Assembly: GCA_012862575.1 (NCBI GenBank)
Contig: BLSF01000038.1
Location: 126,317-190,316, forward strand
Length of the DNA: 64,000 nucleotides
Direction of reading: 5' to 3'
Source of the DNA: Parietichytrium sp. I65-24A
Taxonomy: Eukaryota > Sar > Bigyra > Thraustochytrida > Thraustochytriidae
Numbering within the stretch: the first letter of the stretch is position 1; each line of letters starts with the position of its first letter. This document shows positions 1 through 11,192 of the stretch, one piece after another. The translations under genes and the position numbers were made by a program. Under the pieces are notes generated by a model. The model did not search any database, was not told the origin of the DNA, and saw only the letters and a program-made list of their open reading frames with translations.

Positions 1-1619
1 TGCCGGCGATCCGGAAGGTATGGATCCCATGCAAACTGAATTTTTGTTTCACTAAAGTTCTTGTCATTCGAATCTTCGAGGTCGCCCCAATTGATCGGGC
101 GTGTTCAAGGATGAGGTCCAAGCCACGCACGGTTTCCCTCAGCGCGGGAATCTCTTGATTAGTAATGTTTTCCAGCTCCTCCTTGAGCTGTGTAATCGTC
201 TTTTCACGCACTCCGCTAATCTTCCGGCACAAACCAGGCAAACCCCCTAGAAAGTTGAACGCGAGATGGTTTGGGGTAGGGGTAGTGGTGATCCACGAGT
301 CCGCAACCCTCTTCTTTTCCCGAAGCTCGTTTCGGATCGACTCGGATGCGGCCATGTGCGACAGGGCAACTCTCACCGACTCGTAGTGCTCGTCCCACAG
401 AGACAAGGCACCGTCCTCGATGGCCATGTCAGCCTTCCTCTTTAGAGTTTGGTACAAGGACATTTCGATCGGCGAGAGGGATAGGCTAACCACGTTGAAA
501 GTGTAGCCAACCTTCACTGCATCGCCCCTCACTGAGGAATGCGAGCGTATGTACAGTTTCCGCTTGATGATTTCGAATGGGCTGTTGACCGGGAGAGGTG
601 TCTCCGACTCGCAGTGCAACCTCAGCCTTCGAAAACCGAGCAGTTGGTGGTTTGCAAAGACAGAGCGGCCAGCTGCAGGAAAGGGTGTGGCGGTCACCAG
701 CCATACATTCTGGGTATATTGGGTCAATTGTAAGAGACAATCTTTCTCCTCTCGGCCCTCTTCGACGAGATCTTGAATCTCATCAAAGATTACCCTCCGG
801 AAACCAGTTCTGTCGTTCCCCAGCACCAAGTGTGGGAAGAATAGAGCCTGCTCTTTGGGTCCCCCATGGCCGTACATCGTGCCACGGTACCCGGAAGAGA
901 TGAAAACAGCCTTTTTGCGATAGAGTTCCACACTTTCAGGTGACAGTTTTATTTCCTCGCCGGCAGAATTAAACAAGCGACGAAAGTCGTAGTGAGAGCG
1001 ACGGCTGATGATTACACTGTGTGCGTCCACAACCACCAACGTTCGATTATCAAGAGAAATAGGATCGTCCCGAACTATGTCTTGGTAGTTCTGGAGTCCG
1101 GTTATGACCCGAATGCTTCCTTCCGCACAAAACTTGTGAGCTTCCATCGTCCACTGATGAAGAAGGTGCGTGGGCGCTAGGAGGAGGTTGGGTCCAAGCT
1201 TCGGATTTCGAGGCTCCGAGACGATGAGAGCAAGGATCTATTTGGCCCAAGTGCCATTTTACGACAAGCAAACGAGTCAATCAGAATCTATTCGTGGCAA
1301 GTCTCCTCGTCGGCCGCAAAGCGAGACCAACTTTATTCGTGAAACTTACCTCCGCTGACTTGCCCATCCCCACCGACTCACACAAACAACCACCTTTCAC
1401 TTCATAGTCTAAAAATGTCCCCAGTTTGTTCCCTGCGAACCCTTCCTTGAGAAATTCAGCATCACGCTCGATCGCGCACATCCTGTGAAGCGCGCGCTTT
1501 TGGTGGGGGAACAGCTCAAGCTTGAACTCACTAGGAGTTTCCAGCTCCGGCGCGTCGTTCGGCAAGTATGGAATGTCCATACTCGCCAGCGGCGCGCCTT
1601 TGGCTGGCGCGAAAAACAT
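1..1619 (-). CDS. SNF2-family helicase/ATPase, 3' end beyond window
   Basis: Partial gene read leftwards off the window. Exon 1 is 1619-1350 and exon 2 runs from 1237 to base 1. The intron 1349-1238 (112 bp) has a GTAAGT donor and an ATAG acceptor. Splicing is phase 0 and joins ...VGMGKSAE to ILALIVSE, restoring motif I of a SNF2 ATPase. Motifs in order: LFPHQKRAL (Q-like), GMGKS (Walker A), LLLAPTHLLHQW (Ia), VIFDEIQDL (motif II, DEIQ where most SNF2 proteins have DEAH), WLVTATPF (motif III), then VVSLSLSPIEMSLYQ. About 500 residues are visible and the C-terminal helicase lobe should lie outside. The frame is open upstream to a stop, but that stretch contains only a GTG at 1667, so 1619 is the first in-frame ATG; a further 5' exon is possible. 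Family membership is firm. The subfamily is not resolved; I considered SHPRH-like. Confidence 0.85.
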
Positions 1620-2388
1620 TCCGTGCCTGCTCTCCGTGATCCCAAGCTCCTTTCCGTTCACTTTCACGCCGCGCCTTCGCCAACCATGTGCGCTGTCTCC
1701 GCTCTCTGTCTCCCGCTATGCCTCTTGCCTTCACCAAACTTTCCTGTCAAGTAGGGCTCTTATTTGAAACTTTTGTCGTTCACAGTCAATCATCAATCAA
1801 AAGCAAGTCAATCATCAAAAGCAAAACTTGACTTTTTTTGACTCGGCGCGAAAGAGAAAAAGAGAAAAAGTTGAAAAAGTACGTCAAAGAATGAAGGAAA
1901 CATCCGCCATCGCACCCTAACCCAACCTAACCAAGCGTTTTCAAACGGCGGAGCAGCTCCTTGTTCCTCCGGCAACCCAGAACCGCTCGAGACTACGCGA
2001 ATCCCTAGAAGCCCCCTTCCGCCTACCGCAGCGGCTAATCCACCCGCTAGCCGCTCTCCCGCCCAGAAGTCCCAGAAGCGACAAACAAAAAGAAAAATTC
2101 AAACAATTCAAACGCGAGTGTGGATTGAAAACAGGAAGCAGTGTTTTTAAATTGATGTTTCACAAACACAGGAACTTCAAGACAGACAGATACAGACAGG
2201 CAGAGATAGGAAACGAGCAGTGGTGTACGCGCGTACACCTGCTGAAACGGCCAAAGGGCGCGGACACGTTCTTGTTCAAGTTGGAAGAGGACGTTGCGTG
2301 GCGATAGAAGAGCTGGCGGAGTGACACAGCGGAGGTTGTTGCGTGGTCGAGGCAGCATCGCGAAGGCTTTCCTGGTGCGCGCGGCAAG
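1620..2388. other. Divergent intergenic region, SNF2 helicase / MSH6
   Basis: This 769-bp head-to-head interval must carry both promoters. It holds an A-rich stretch near 1800-1880 with repeated AAGTCAA/GAGAAAAAG words and a short CAGACAGA run near 2182-2205. No gene or TATA-like box stands out. Confidence 0.5.
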
Positions 2389-5300
2389 ATGTCGCTGTTC
2401 TCGTTTGGATTCAAGAAGGGCCAAACGCCCCCGGCCAAAAAGAGCGTCGAGAAGGCTTTGGCTCGTCAAAATGAGGATGTGGAAATGGCCGAGTCTGGGA
2501 AGAAGAAGCTGCTCAAGTCTCTGTCCGCGACCAAGCGCGACTCGGGTGGTTCAACGCTGAGAAAGGAGGAGGTGAAATCGAAGCCAAAGTATGTGATGGA
2601 CGATGAGTCCGAGGAGGAAGCAGAGTTGGAGGATGATGAAGATATTCTGGAAAAGCTCTGTCAGAAAGCCGAGAAGGCATCAGCATCGTCTTCGAGCCAG
2701 AACGGAACGAGAGTGAACGGGCATTTGACCAAAAAGGCTCGTCCGCCTTCTCCGGAACCTGACGTCTCGCAAGGTAGCGGCGCAAGAGCGTCGCGACCAC
2801 GGTCGGCGAAAACAAAGCGTCGAAAGATCATTGACAGCGACATGGAGTCCGGCGACGACGATGACGAGTACGTCGAACAAAGCAAAAAAGGAAAAGACGA
2901 TGACGATGACGAGGAAGCGGAATTGGAGTCCCTTGTGAACGAAAGCGAAGACGATGACGTCGCAATGGAGGAGCCTGTGGTAACTCCTAGCAAGAAGCGC
3001 AAAGCTCCTGCGAAGAGCCCTGCTTCCTCCAGTGCAAAGCGCTCTGCAAGCAAGAGCGCGACCACTCCCAAGACTTCTCCTCCTGGCTCGCCAATTTACA
3101 TGCAAGATCCGGAGGCCACCAAAGGAATTGCGCAGACCGAGGGAGATCATGAGCATCACAAGCTGCCATGGTTGCAACCAGACAAGATCTGTGACTTTGC
3201 CAAGCGAAAGAAACAGGATCCAAACTACGACCCGACCACTTTGCACGTTCCCAAAGGCTACTTGGAGGGCCGAGGAGATTGTCACGCGCCGGGTAGTAAG
3301 CCAAGAAAGATCACGCCAAGCATGCAGTTCTGGTGGGGCTTCAAAGAAAAGTACTTTGATACTGTGCTTTTCTACAAGGTCGGCAAATTCTACGAAATCT
3401 ATCACATGGATGCCGATGTGGCGGTGCGCCATTTGAATCTCACGTACATGAAGGGTGAAGTGGCGCATTGCGGCTTTCCAGAAAAGGCTTACGGCAAGTT
3501 TAGCGAACAGCTTGTAGAGCTTGGCTACCGCGTGGCGCGAATTGAGCAGACGGAGACTCCCGCGGATGCAAAGGAAAGAACAGGCAAGGCCAGCGCGCCT
3601 GTGAGACGCGAGGTTTGTGCTCAACTCAGTCGTGGAACCCGCACGATGGATGTGCGAGACGGATCTTTCGAGCATTCTGACAATGCTACTGCAATGATCA
3701 GTCTCTTTGAGATGCCAAACGGTGATGGATCGGTAGAGTTTGGAGTCTGCGTTTCAGACACCACCGTGGGCAAGTTTGCAATTGGCAGGTTCTCTGACTC
3801 TGCCAATCGAAACAAGCTCAGGATGCTTTTGGCTCGCGAGACTGCAGCAGAAATTGCATTCTCGGCCAAAGCGATTAGCACAGAAAGCCTCTCCGTGATC
3901 AAGCACATGTGCCCCTACGTCCCCGGCGCGATGCATACTGTCGTCCACAGCCAAGTTCAGGGCGTCAGCGCTGATCCTCAAGCTGAGGCCAGCAAAGCTG
4001 CCGAGCAGTTGCAGAGTCCCGTGAATGGCTACTTTACAAATCAGGATGACGACGACGAGGAGGCTGCGGAAGACAAGAGAACCGAATCAATGTTGCCAGC
4101 GCTTCTGCGAGACCTCATTGCTGGTCTCAAATCAGAAGAAGACCAAAAATGCAGCTTGTCCCTCTCTGCCCTCAGCGTATGCTTGCGGCTGCTGAAGCGC
4201 GCCAAAATTGACCGAAAGATCGTCTCCATGCGGGACTTTTCAGTCTACCAGCTACCTGGAGAGTCGGACGCCGCAGGTTGCTCTCAGGACACCTCAAGCA
4301 CCGATGCCATGCCAGACCGTGACGCAGAGAAGAAGGCTGACCCCATGCGCGGGGAGAAGCTTGTGTTGGATGGTCAGGCAATATCGAATCTAGAACTTTT
4401 CCATTCCTCGCTCTCAAAGTCGCAAAAGAAAGATGACGGGTCTTTGATTGCATTCTTGGATCACTGCAAGACCAAGTTTGGGCAACGGGAGCTCCGGCGA
4501 TGGGTGGGCGCTCCTCTGCAATCTGTCCAGGAGATCCGGGAGAGGCAGGCCAAGGTAGAAGCCTTACTCGAAGTAATGACTTGTTCCGACGCCATTTCGA
4601 ATATGCGCAATTCACTGAAAACGTTGCCCGACATGGAACGCATGCTACAGCGCATTCACTCCCTGGGTGTGAAAGATACGGAGCATCCTGACAGTCGCGC
4701 AGTGTTGTACGACTTTGCCCAGTACAACAAGAGCAAGATAAACAGTCTCGTGCAAACTTTGCGAGGTGCCAAAACAACGTTGCTGTTGCTCGAGGAGTTG
4801 GCACGAAAGCTTGAAGAACTCAAAGGTAGCGCATCTGTTGACCTGGATTGCATCATCAAGCTCTGCGACGTTCCACACAAAAAGTGGACAAGAAAGCTCG
4901 AGCGAATCACCGCATCGTTTGATCAGGAATCGGCAAAGCAACTCGGTAGCATCACCCCAAAACGTGGGGCCAGCTCCAAGTATGATGCTGCTTGTAACAA
5001 AGTAGATGAAATCAAGGCTTCGTTTGACGAAGAGATTGAGCGAGTTCGCAGCCTCTTCAAGCGCTCCTCCAAAAACGCCAAAGCACTCAACAACATCAAA
5101 TTTTGGCACCCTGCTACTGGCAGGGATCTGTTTCAGATCTGCGTTCCTGAGGAGCTCTTGCCTGATAAAGACGTTCCCGCAGGGCTTATCTTCAAGTCCA
5201 AAGCAAAGTCGATTAGACGGTATCACACAAAGACTATCGTTGATCGCCTGGCGAAGCTTTCGGAGGCTGAAGCGAAGCTCGAAGATCTCAAGGCAGACGC

Positions 5301-6288
5301 CACTAGGCTAGTCTTCGAGGAGTTTGACAAACACAGAGAGATATGGGCCACCTTGATCAAGTATGCAAAGGAGCTAGATTGCCTCGCTTCTCTTGCGATT
5401 GTTTCGGGCACCAGCTCGGAAGAGTATCCCATGTGTCGCCCAGACATTGTACAGGTTAGCGCTGAACAGCCACCGGTCATGGACTTGGAAGAGTCACGCC
5501 ATCCTTGTGTGGCGGCTATGCTTGAGCGCAGTGGAAGCTCCTTCATTCCTAATGACATCAAGGTCGGAGATGCCGGCAACGCAAGCTGCATGCTGCTGAC
5601 TGGCCCGAACATGGGTGGAAAGTCTACCTTGCTCCGACAGGCCTGCATCGCCACGGTCATGGCCCAGATTGGCTGCTACGTTTGCGCCAAGTCAGCCCGT
5701 ATCTCTCCTGCGGACAGAATCTTTACAAGACTTGGTGCTTCGGACTCAATTATGGAAGGCAAGTCCACCTTTTTTGTTGAATTGGACGAAACCGCGACGG
5801 TTCTGCACTCTGCGACAAACCGATCTTTGGTGATTTTGGACGAACTTGGCCGCGGGACTTCCACCCATGATGGAGCCGCGATCGCTGCCGCAGTCGTGGA
5901 GAAAATTCTCACCATTGGGGCTCGCACAATGTTCGCAACGCATTACCATGCCCTTGTCGAAGACTTTGCAGAGAATCCGAGGGTACAGACTTCTCATATG
6001 GCCTGCCACGCTTCGGAAAGCAAGGACTCCTCCGCAAAGCACGACATCACCTTCTTGTACAAACTTGCAGCGGGTGCTAGCGACAAGTCGCACGGTCTCA
6101 ATGTAGCCAGGCTGGCGCGCCTTCCCGACGAAATCGTGCAACGCGCTCACGAAGAGTCGGTTCGCTTTGAGGAAAATTTCTTGGCCCAACAAATTTTCAC
6201 AGAACTTGAAGCTGCTGTCAGCAAGAATGCTCCAGCCAATGTTCTTCAGGCACTTTATGAAAGAGCTGTTCACCTTGGCCTGAAGTGA
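2389..6288 (+). CDS. MSH6: MutS homolog 6, DNA mismatch recognition protein
   Basis: Uninterrupted 1,299-residue frame from an ATG. Residues 1 to about 245 are charged and low-complexity (acidic tracts, KKRK-type nuclear signals). The mismatch-binding domain follows, with the diagnostic Phe-x-Glu at F334-Y335-E336 in GKFYE. Connector, lever and clamp regions follow. The ATPase has Walker A GPNMGGKST at 1072-1080, a DELGRGTS Walker B/signature near 1151 and ATHYH after it. The Phe-x-Glu plus the long charged N-terminus separates MSH6 from MSH2 (no Phe-x-Glu) and MSH3. In the known family it pairs with MSH2 as MutS-alpha, repairs base mismatches and small loops in the nucleus, and uses an N-terminal PCNA motif. 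Here the N-terminus reads SLFSFGF without the usual Gln, so the PCNA motif looks degenerate. No PWWP domain is seen. No intron is needed. Confidence 0.97.
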   Translation: MSLFSFGFKKGQTPPAKKSVEKALARQNEDVEMAESGKKKLLKSLSATKRDSGGSTLRKEEVKSKPKYVMDDESEEEAELEDDEDILEKLCQKAEKASASSSSQNGTRVNGHLTKKARPPSPEPDVSQGSGARASRPRSAKTKRRKIIDSDMESGDDDDEYVEQSKKGKDDDDDEEAELESLVNESEDDDVAMEEPVVTPSKKRKAPAKSPASSSAKRSASKSATTPKTSPPGSPIYMQDPEATKGIAQTEGDHEHHKLPWLQPDKICDFAKRKKQDPNYDPTTLHVPKGYLEGRGDCHAPGSKPRKITPSMQFWWGFKEKYFDTVLFYKVGKFYEIYHMDADVAVRHLNLTYMKGEVAHCGFPEKAYGKFSEQLVELGYRVARIEQTETPADAKERTGKASAPVRREVCAQLSRGTRTMDVRDGSFEHSDNATAMISLFEMPNGDGSVEFGVCVSDTTVGKFAIGRFSDSANRNKLRMLLARETAAEIAFSAKAISTESLSVIKHMCPYVPGAMHTVVHSQVQGVSADPQAEASKAAEQLQSPVNGYFTNQDDDDEEAAEDKRTESMLPALLRDLIAGLKSEEDQKCSLSLSALSVCLRLLKRAKIDRKIVSMRDFSVYQLPGESDAAGCSQDTSSTDAMPDRDAEKKADPMRGEKLVLDGQAISNLELFHSSLSKSQKKDDGSLIAFLDHCKTKFGQRELRRWVGAPLQSVQEIRERQAKVEALLEVMTCSDAISNMRNSLKTLPDMERMLQRIHSLGVKDTEHPDSRAVLYDFAQYNKSKINSLVQTLRGAKTTLLLLEELARKLEELKGSASVDLDCIIKLCDVPHKKWTRKLERITASFDQESAKQLGSITPKRGASSKYDAACNKVDEIKASFDEEIERVRSLFKRSSKNAKALNNIKFWHPATGRDLFQICVPEELLPDKDVPAGLIFKSKAKSIRRYHTKTIVDRLAKLSEAEAKLEDLKADATRLVFEEFDKHREIWATLIKYAKELDCLASLAIVSGTSSEEYPMCRPDIVQVSAEQPPVMDLEESRHPCVAAMLERSGSSFIPNDIKVGDAGNASCMLLTGPNMGGKSTLLRQACIATVMAQIGCYVCAKSARISPADRIFTRLGASDSIMEGKSTFFVELDETATVLHSATNRSLVILDELGRGTSTHDGAAIAAAVVEKILTIGARTMFATHYHALVEDFAENPRVQTSHMACHASESKDSSAKHDITFLYKLAAGASDKSHGLNVARLARLPDEIVQRAHEESVRFEENFLAQQIFTELEAAVSKNAPANVLQALYERAVHLGLK

Positions 6289-6501
6289 GCTGTGACTGAC
6301 TCTTGGTTTTCACTCTTAGATCCGAAAAGAGAGTCTTCGTTCTTCTATGTGGTGGGATTTGAACATCGTTTTGCATTTGTTTTTCAATAATCAGTTACAT
6401 TTTTTTTCATTCATCCTTTTTCTTTGCAATATGTACAGAGATGCATGAATAATCATTTTCGGAATGAGCACCACAGGCGCTTATTCTTCGCCCCAGCCGC
6501 T

Positions 6502-9177
6502 TTACGGCGCGACAATGTCCATGCATGTCCACCCTGTTGTGCGCAGCGGTTCAGCGCTGCTGGATCCTGGCTCGGCAAATTCCAACACTGACCAGCTGTA
6601 ACACTCGACACTTTTGGAGAGTGCTTTTCTACTCCACAGCTCTGACGTTGCAAAGGGGGCATACTCATTCACTTCAAGAGTGTCAAAGTCGGATATATAC
6701 GAGTGCGGATTCCAGAGACGAATTGCTTTCAAGTCAGCCCTGGAATTGCTTGCAAATCGCAGAATCTGGTCGAGATTCGAGATAGAAGAAGGTGCACAAG
6801 AGTGCACACTCTTAGTACCCACTTCAAGCGCTCGAAGACTCGAAAAGGTTGAGTGCGTTGTGAGGGCGTCGTCAATGGCTGCGAAGAATGAGCTCCACCG
6901 TGTCACGCCGATATCAGCTAGAAGAAGGCGACTTAACACAGTGTTGGTACTCAGCATATCCATTAAAGAGTGAAGCACCACTGCAGACTCTAGGCGAGGC
7001 CCTTCGAAGATGGCAGGGTTTGAGTTCATGTTGAGGCATTCGATTGACTTGTGATTTCCCAATGCTTCGAACAAAAATCGAGCCCCACTTGCAGTCAATG
7101 CGCACGCGGAGACATCCAACAATGCCAGGCGAGAAAGGTCTCCTCGGCCCAATGCCTTTGCAAATTGAGTCAGGACTCCATCTTGCATCCAAGTGCTCCC
7201 GTGAAACTTTAAGGTCTGCGCACGAGCCTCCCAGTCTGACGGAGATATCGAGCTCAGCTCGTCGCCTCCATCCCCGACAAAGTGGGTGAACGACATGTCC
7301 ACAGTTGCCAGAGTGCCATGCCCACAAACGGTTTGCAACACTGTTTTCAGTCCACCCCTCCAACGGAATGAGTTTCCCGCAAGCGAGAGAGTAGTAAGTC
7401 GGATGCACTTTGAGATACCGACACAAAGCTCCTCCAGGGCTTGCTGCATCCCTTTACTTTGGGCGTGCATTGGGCACGTTACCGCCCCCCTCAACGGTCG
7501 ACTGGCAAGGAAGCACCCGCCCAAGTTTAGCTCCGTCAAGTGCGCGCAAAGTCCCAGCAATTGACCCAGACTTTGCACACAACCTGTCATCCGGCTGTGG
7601 TTCTCCTCGCAGGACGAAGAATGGCCACATATACATCCGTATTGAACAAGAGGAAGAAGGCTGAGGTCCAGAGTGCGTAAGGTGTTCACCACTGGGCTTT
7701 GCTGCATGTTTGTGAACAAGCGTCGTAACGCGGGTGTCGAAGTATAACTGCATGTAATGGCTCCCAAAGACAGCCTCTCCACCCGGGTCAAAGTGCGGGC
7801 AACTTGCGCAAGCGCCTCAAATGATTCGCAGGGGTTAAAAGAGAGATTGATGTCCGTCGCGACGTGAGCCATGCAAGACAGAACCGCGCACACAGATTGC
7901 AGGTGCTCGGCCGTCACATGCGTGCAGCTCAAATCAAAGATGCTCCCACTGCTGCTTTTTAGTGCATCGCTGATGGAGGCACTTGGGCTAAGCTTCGCTG
8001 GAGGCTTCCCAACACCCTCGCTACGAATGCCCCATCTGGGACGAAGTTTGCACAAAGTGTTATATAATTCTGCAGGGGCAACAGAACTTTTCGTCACCCA
8101 ACTGATTGAAGCTTCAAGCTCTAACTTGGCGTCGAGTCCGCTCCCAATGGTAGGAAGGTTGAACAAGTTGTCGGATCGCGCGAGTGTGCCACCGTTATCA
8201 GAAGCGATGCGGATTTCGGTTACTTTGACCTGAACCACTGGTGACTTTGGATTTGGGTTCACACAGCGCGTCACAAGTTGCTGGGTAGCGAGCGCGAGCT
8301 TGTCAACACGGGTCAGTTGCAGTATTGGTGTGTGAAGCTTTGGGCCTGAAGCTCGGGATAGAAGAAAGCTTTTTAGACTTTCCTGCTCCTCGCTCGTTGC
8401 GCCAGGAGCAAATATATACATGTAGACGTAGAATGCGCCGGCACGGATTTGGACTGTACGGTACTCTACTGGAGCACGGGAACGAGGGGACAAGACACTT
8501 GATGAAGGGCTTGCCCCCGGCGCCAGTGCGTCACGGTGTTGCCGCAATACAGAGAGCTCCTCCGAGTCGCTTTCGACGCTGACTCTGGACCTTTTCACTG
8601 CTAGAGGGCCAGCATTGTCGTCCATGCCACGTGTTCGCTTGCGCATCACCCTAGCCTTCCTCCTAATTGGCGGCATGCGGTCCCGCGCATCTCGGAGCTT
8701 GTCATCGACGGCGTCTAACCTTCCAGTTACATTTGCCAGCTGCAGCGCGAGCTCCGTCAATCGTTTGCTGCCGATAGTCCCGCCCCGTTCCTCAAGCCTC
8801 TTGAACCAAAAATCCCCCATCTCGACACCTTCATCAGCATCCACATACTTGCCCTCCCTTTTTCCAGTCGCAGTGCATCTTGAGCAAACTGGGCCCTTGT
8901 CTGCACCATGCATGCATGCGCCGCCAAGTCTCAGCTTCTCGCTCCATGCCAAGAGCTCCGTTCTCTTCTGCTCTAGCTGCTCCAGCTCTAGCTCAAATCT
9001 CTCCACAGCTGCCCTGTCATCGGCGCCTTGCCGCAAGTAAGCAGTACAAGTCTCGTCCGCGCTCGCAATCTCCTGCAATAGCGCACTCCCGGCTGTCTCC
9101 AACGCCGACAGGTCTGATGTCAGTGCCCGAGAACTTAGGATTCGGGCCACTCTCTTCTCCAGAGCGGCATCCGCCAT
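6502..9177 (-). CDS. Leucine-rich-repeat protein with coiled-coil N-terminus
   Basis: Intronless 891-residue protein from the ATG at 9177 (MADAALEK). The frame is open further upstream to 9366 but only from a GTG. Residues about 1-80 are helical and Glu/Leu-rich, likely coiled coil. A short Cys/His cluster (CMHG...CSRC) near residue 90 could bind a metal. A basic stretch (IRRKARVMRKRTRG) near 180 resembles a nuclear signal. The second half has repeated LxxLxLxxx patterns of the ribonuclease-inhibitor type, for example LTELNLGG, LTTLSLAGNSF, LATVDMSF, LALLDVSACALT and IECLNMNSNP. Such repeats bind proteins, but nothing names a partner. The gene converges with MSH6 with 213 bp between stops. 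I do not recognise the family. Confidence 0.8.
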   Translation of the reverse strand: MADAALEKRVARILSSRALTSDLSALETAGSALLQEIASADETCTAYLRQGADDRAAVERFELELEQLEQKRTELLAWSEKLRLGGACMHGADKGPVCSRCTATGKREGKYVDADEGVEMGDFWFKRLEERGGTIGSKRLTELALQLANVTGRLDAVDDKLRDARDRMPPIRRKARVMRKRTRGMDDNAGPLAVKRSRVSVESDSEELSVLRQHRDALAPGASPSSSVLSPRSRAPVEYRTVQIRAGAFYVYMYIFAPGATSEEQESLKSFLLSRASGPKLHTPILQLTRVDKLALATQQLVTRCVNPNPKSPVVQVKVTEIRIASDNGGTLARSDNLFNLPTIGSGLDAKLELEASISWVTKSSVAPAELYNTLCKLRPRWGIRSEGVGKPPAKLSPSASISDALKSSSGSIFDLSCTHVTAEHLQSVCAVLSCMAHVATDINLSFNPCESFEALAQVARTLTRVERLSLGAITCSYTSTPALRRLFTNMQQSPVVNTLRTLDLSLLPLVQYGCICGHSSSCEENHSRMTGCVQSLGQLLGLCAHLTELNLGGCFLASRPLRGAVTCPMHAQSKGMQQALEELCVGISKCIRLTTLSLAGNSFRWRGGLKTVLQTVCGHGTLATVDMSFTHFVGDGGDELSSISPSDWEARAQTLKFHGSTWMQDGVLTQFAKALGRGDLSRLALLDVSACALTASGARFLFEALGNHKSIECLNMNSNPAIFEGPRLESAVVLHSLMDMLSTNTVLSRLLLADIGVTRWSSFFAAIDDALTTHSTFSSLRALEVGTKSVHSCAPSSISNLDQILRFASNSRADLKAIRLWNPHSYISDFDTLEVNEYAPFATSELWSRKALSKSVECYSWSVLEFAEPGSSSAEPLRTTGWTCMDIVAP

Positions 9178-11192
9178 GTCAGCGCGCCACAGTGCAACAA
9201 GCTCCTTCCCCGGCCCCTTTCGAGCGCCCAAATCAATGAGTCTAGCGCGGTCTGCTTCTCTCCTCAGCAAGCAAACAAGCACTACTTTCACTTCCCACTC
9301 GCGCACTAGTTGAAGCGCCCTGCTCCGAGCGAACAAGTGGGCCTGCGGACAGCCTCCGGCGCGCACCGGTTCCCCTAAAAATCGCGCGCACCGCGTGCTT
9401 TCAAAGATTACGCACGTTTGTTTGCCTACTGGATTTTGACTCTTCCGAGGACACTTTCTTTGCAGTGCTGGCTGGATGAACTTTCATGCCAAAGTCAAAT
9501 TTTTGAAAAAACAGTACTCTAGAGTTATCTCTAGTTAATTAACTGAAGTGTTCTGTAAATTGGGAATGAAAAACGTTTCACATGCATACATGCATGCATA
9601 CATGCATTGGCAGTGAAGATCAGTGAAGTGCAATGGATTTTGAGAACGAAGATACAAAGATGTGATACAAAGATGTATGGACTTCCGCGTCTATAAAGGA
9701 GAGGGATTTAACGTTCGAGAGAGCTCAAGTTGAAGCATGTACTTGCATGTGCTTGTACGTGAAGAGCAAGGACAGGGCGGATGGGAGGCACGTGCCTACA
9801 ATAGACTTCTCTTGGACTGTCAAAGTGGGGGTTCTGACAAGTGTAATTTGGAAAGAGGAACATTAGTGAGCCGCGGCCATTGCCTCGCAAACTTGGATTT
9901 CGATTGAACAGGTTCTATTTACATGATTCCCGAAGACCATTCTCTCGTACAGGATGCCTCGGAACGCATATTTACAACTTCGAAACGGAGAGAATGCGGA
10001 CAAGTCGTCCGCGAGTGCGTATTTATAAATCGTTCCGAGCCACAGTCCTGGCACGCCATAGCTGCACGAAACAAAAAGAGCGCTCAAGTCAAGTCAGTGA
10101 TAAATGTTCGCTCCACCTACACAGATCATCACAATCTCGCCGTCCCCTTCCTTCCAAACCGCGCCAATAAATATGTAGCAAGGCTCCGGGGCACCTTCTT
10201 TGTCGAGTCTAAAAGCCAGTGCACGAATAAGCCAAGCAAACACTCTCCCTGTATTTCAAACCGAGGCCACCACCAGAGCGTGACGCCGATAGTTTCTTAC
10301 AGGTGTTGCCGCCACCATCCCAAACCCCGCCACGCACCTCTTCCACCCAACACGTACATTTCAGCGCTGCCCGAGGCTGCCCGCAGCGATCGTCCACTCT
10401 ACATTCTACATCGCGCGTCTATCGCGCATCAACTCCGTCTCCACCGCCGCCGGCGCATTCGGGATCTGCCGACCTTCTGCCACACCATCATTCTCGATTC
10501 TCAAGTAGCCAACACCTTCATTCATTCATTCAGAACATTGACATGGATTACATGGATGATCATGGATGACATTGTGTGTCATACATTGTCAGTGAGCTTG
10601 TCTTTGGTGCAACAGCCACACGTTCCTATAGTCGCGCTCTACCAGCCAGGGTAAGACTCCCGAAGAAGCGTTCACGTGCTCGCGATCGTTCGTCTCCGCT
10701 GGAACGGAAAGAAGTACGGAGAGATGTCTCATGACGAATCTCAATGGGATCCTGGTGTGTTTTGTAGAGTAGACACTAGCAAGCACTTATTGTCAGTAGT
10801 CCATCGCTAAAGCAGCAGTAGGACCAGTCTCTTGCATGTCTTATCTAATCTATGATGATCTTGTATGATCTTGATTGTGAGATGGGATTATGGGATTGCA
10901 AAGTTTGCTATTTGTGAGAAAGAGCGTGCGCAAGAAACGACCTATCGAACAGATCGAACGACCTTTCGAGGGACTCGTCATATGTCTTTTCAAAGCTTTT
11001 CAAAGTCAGAAGGATACTGTAGAAGTACTCACGGTGAGTCGGAGCACTCAGCACAGCAGAGTTGAGCGTCTGGAGATGAGATAGAGGTGTGAGCGAGGAC
11101 AGCACTGCTTTCACGAACACTTGGGACGACTGTCGCGCACGTGCCTTCGAGTTATTATCGATAGAGGTGAGATCCGGTGCGAAAATAGAGAG
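9178..11192. other. Long divergent intergenic region, no gene seen
   Basis: About 2 kb between the LRR gene and the oxygenase gene. It contains a CATGCATACATG repeat at 9581-9607 and many short stop-rich frames. The longest open frame (9923-10654, 243 codons) has a Ser/His/Arg-rich composition and no recognisable motif, so I do not call it a gene. Confidence 0.5.
9581..9607. repeat. CATGCATA simple repeat
   Basis: Alternating CATGCATA/CATG words, self-complementary over most of the length. Upstream of the LRR gene start. Confidence 0.7.

Noticed and set aside
2680-3675. 331-codon minus-strand frame
   Set aside because: Lies opposite the MSH6 coding region, which is strongly supported; an antisense shadow.
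9923-10654. 243-codon plus-strand open frame
   Set aside because: His/Arg/Ser/Pro-rich composition with no domain or periodic structure, in a region of similar frames on both strands.
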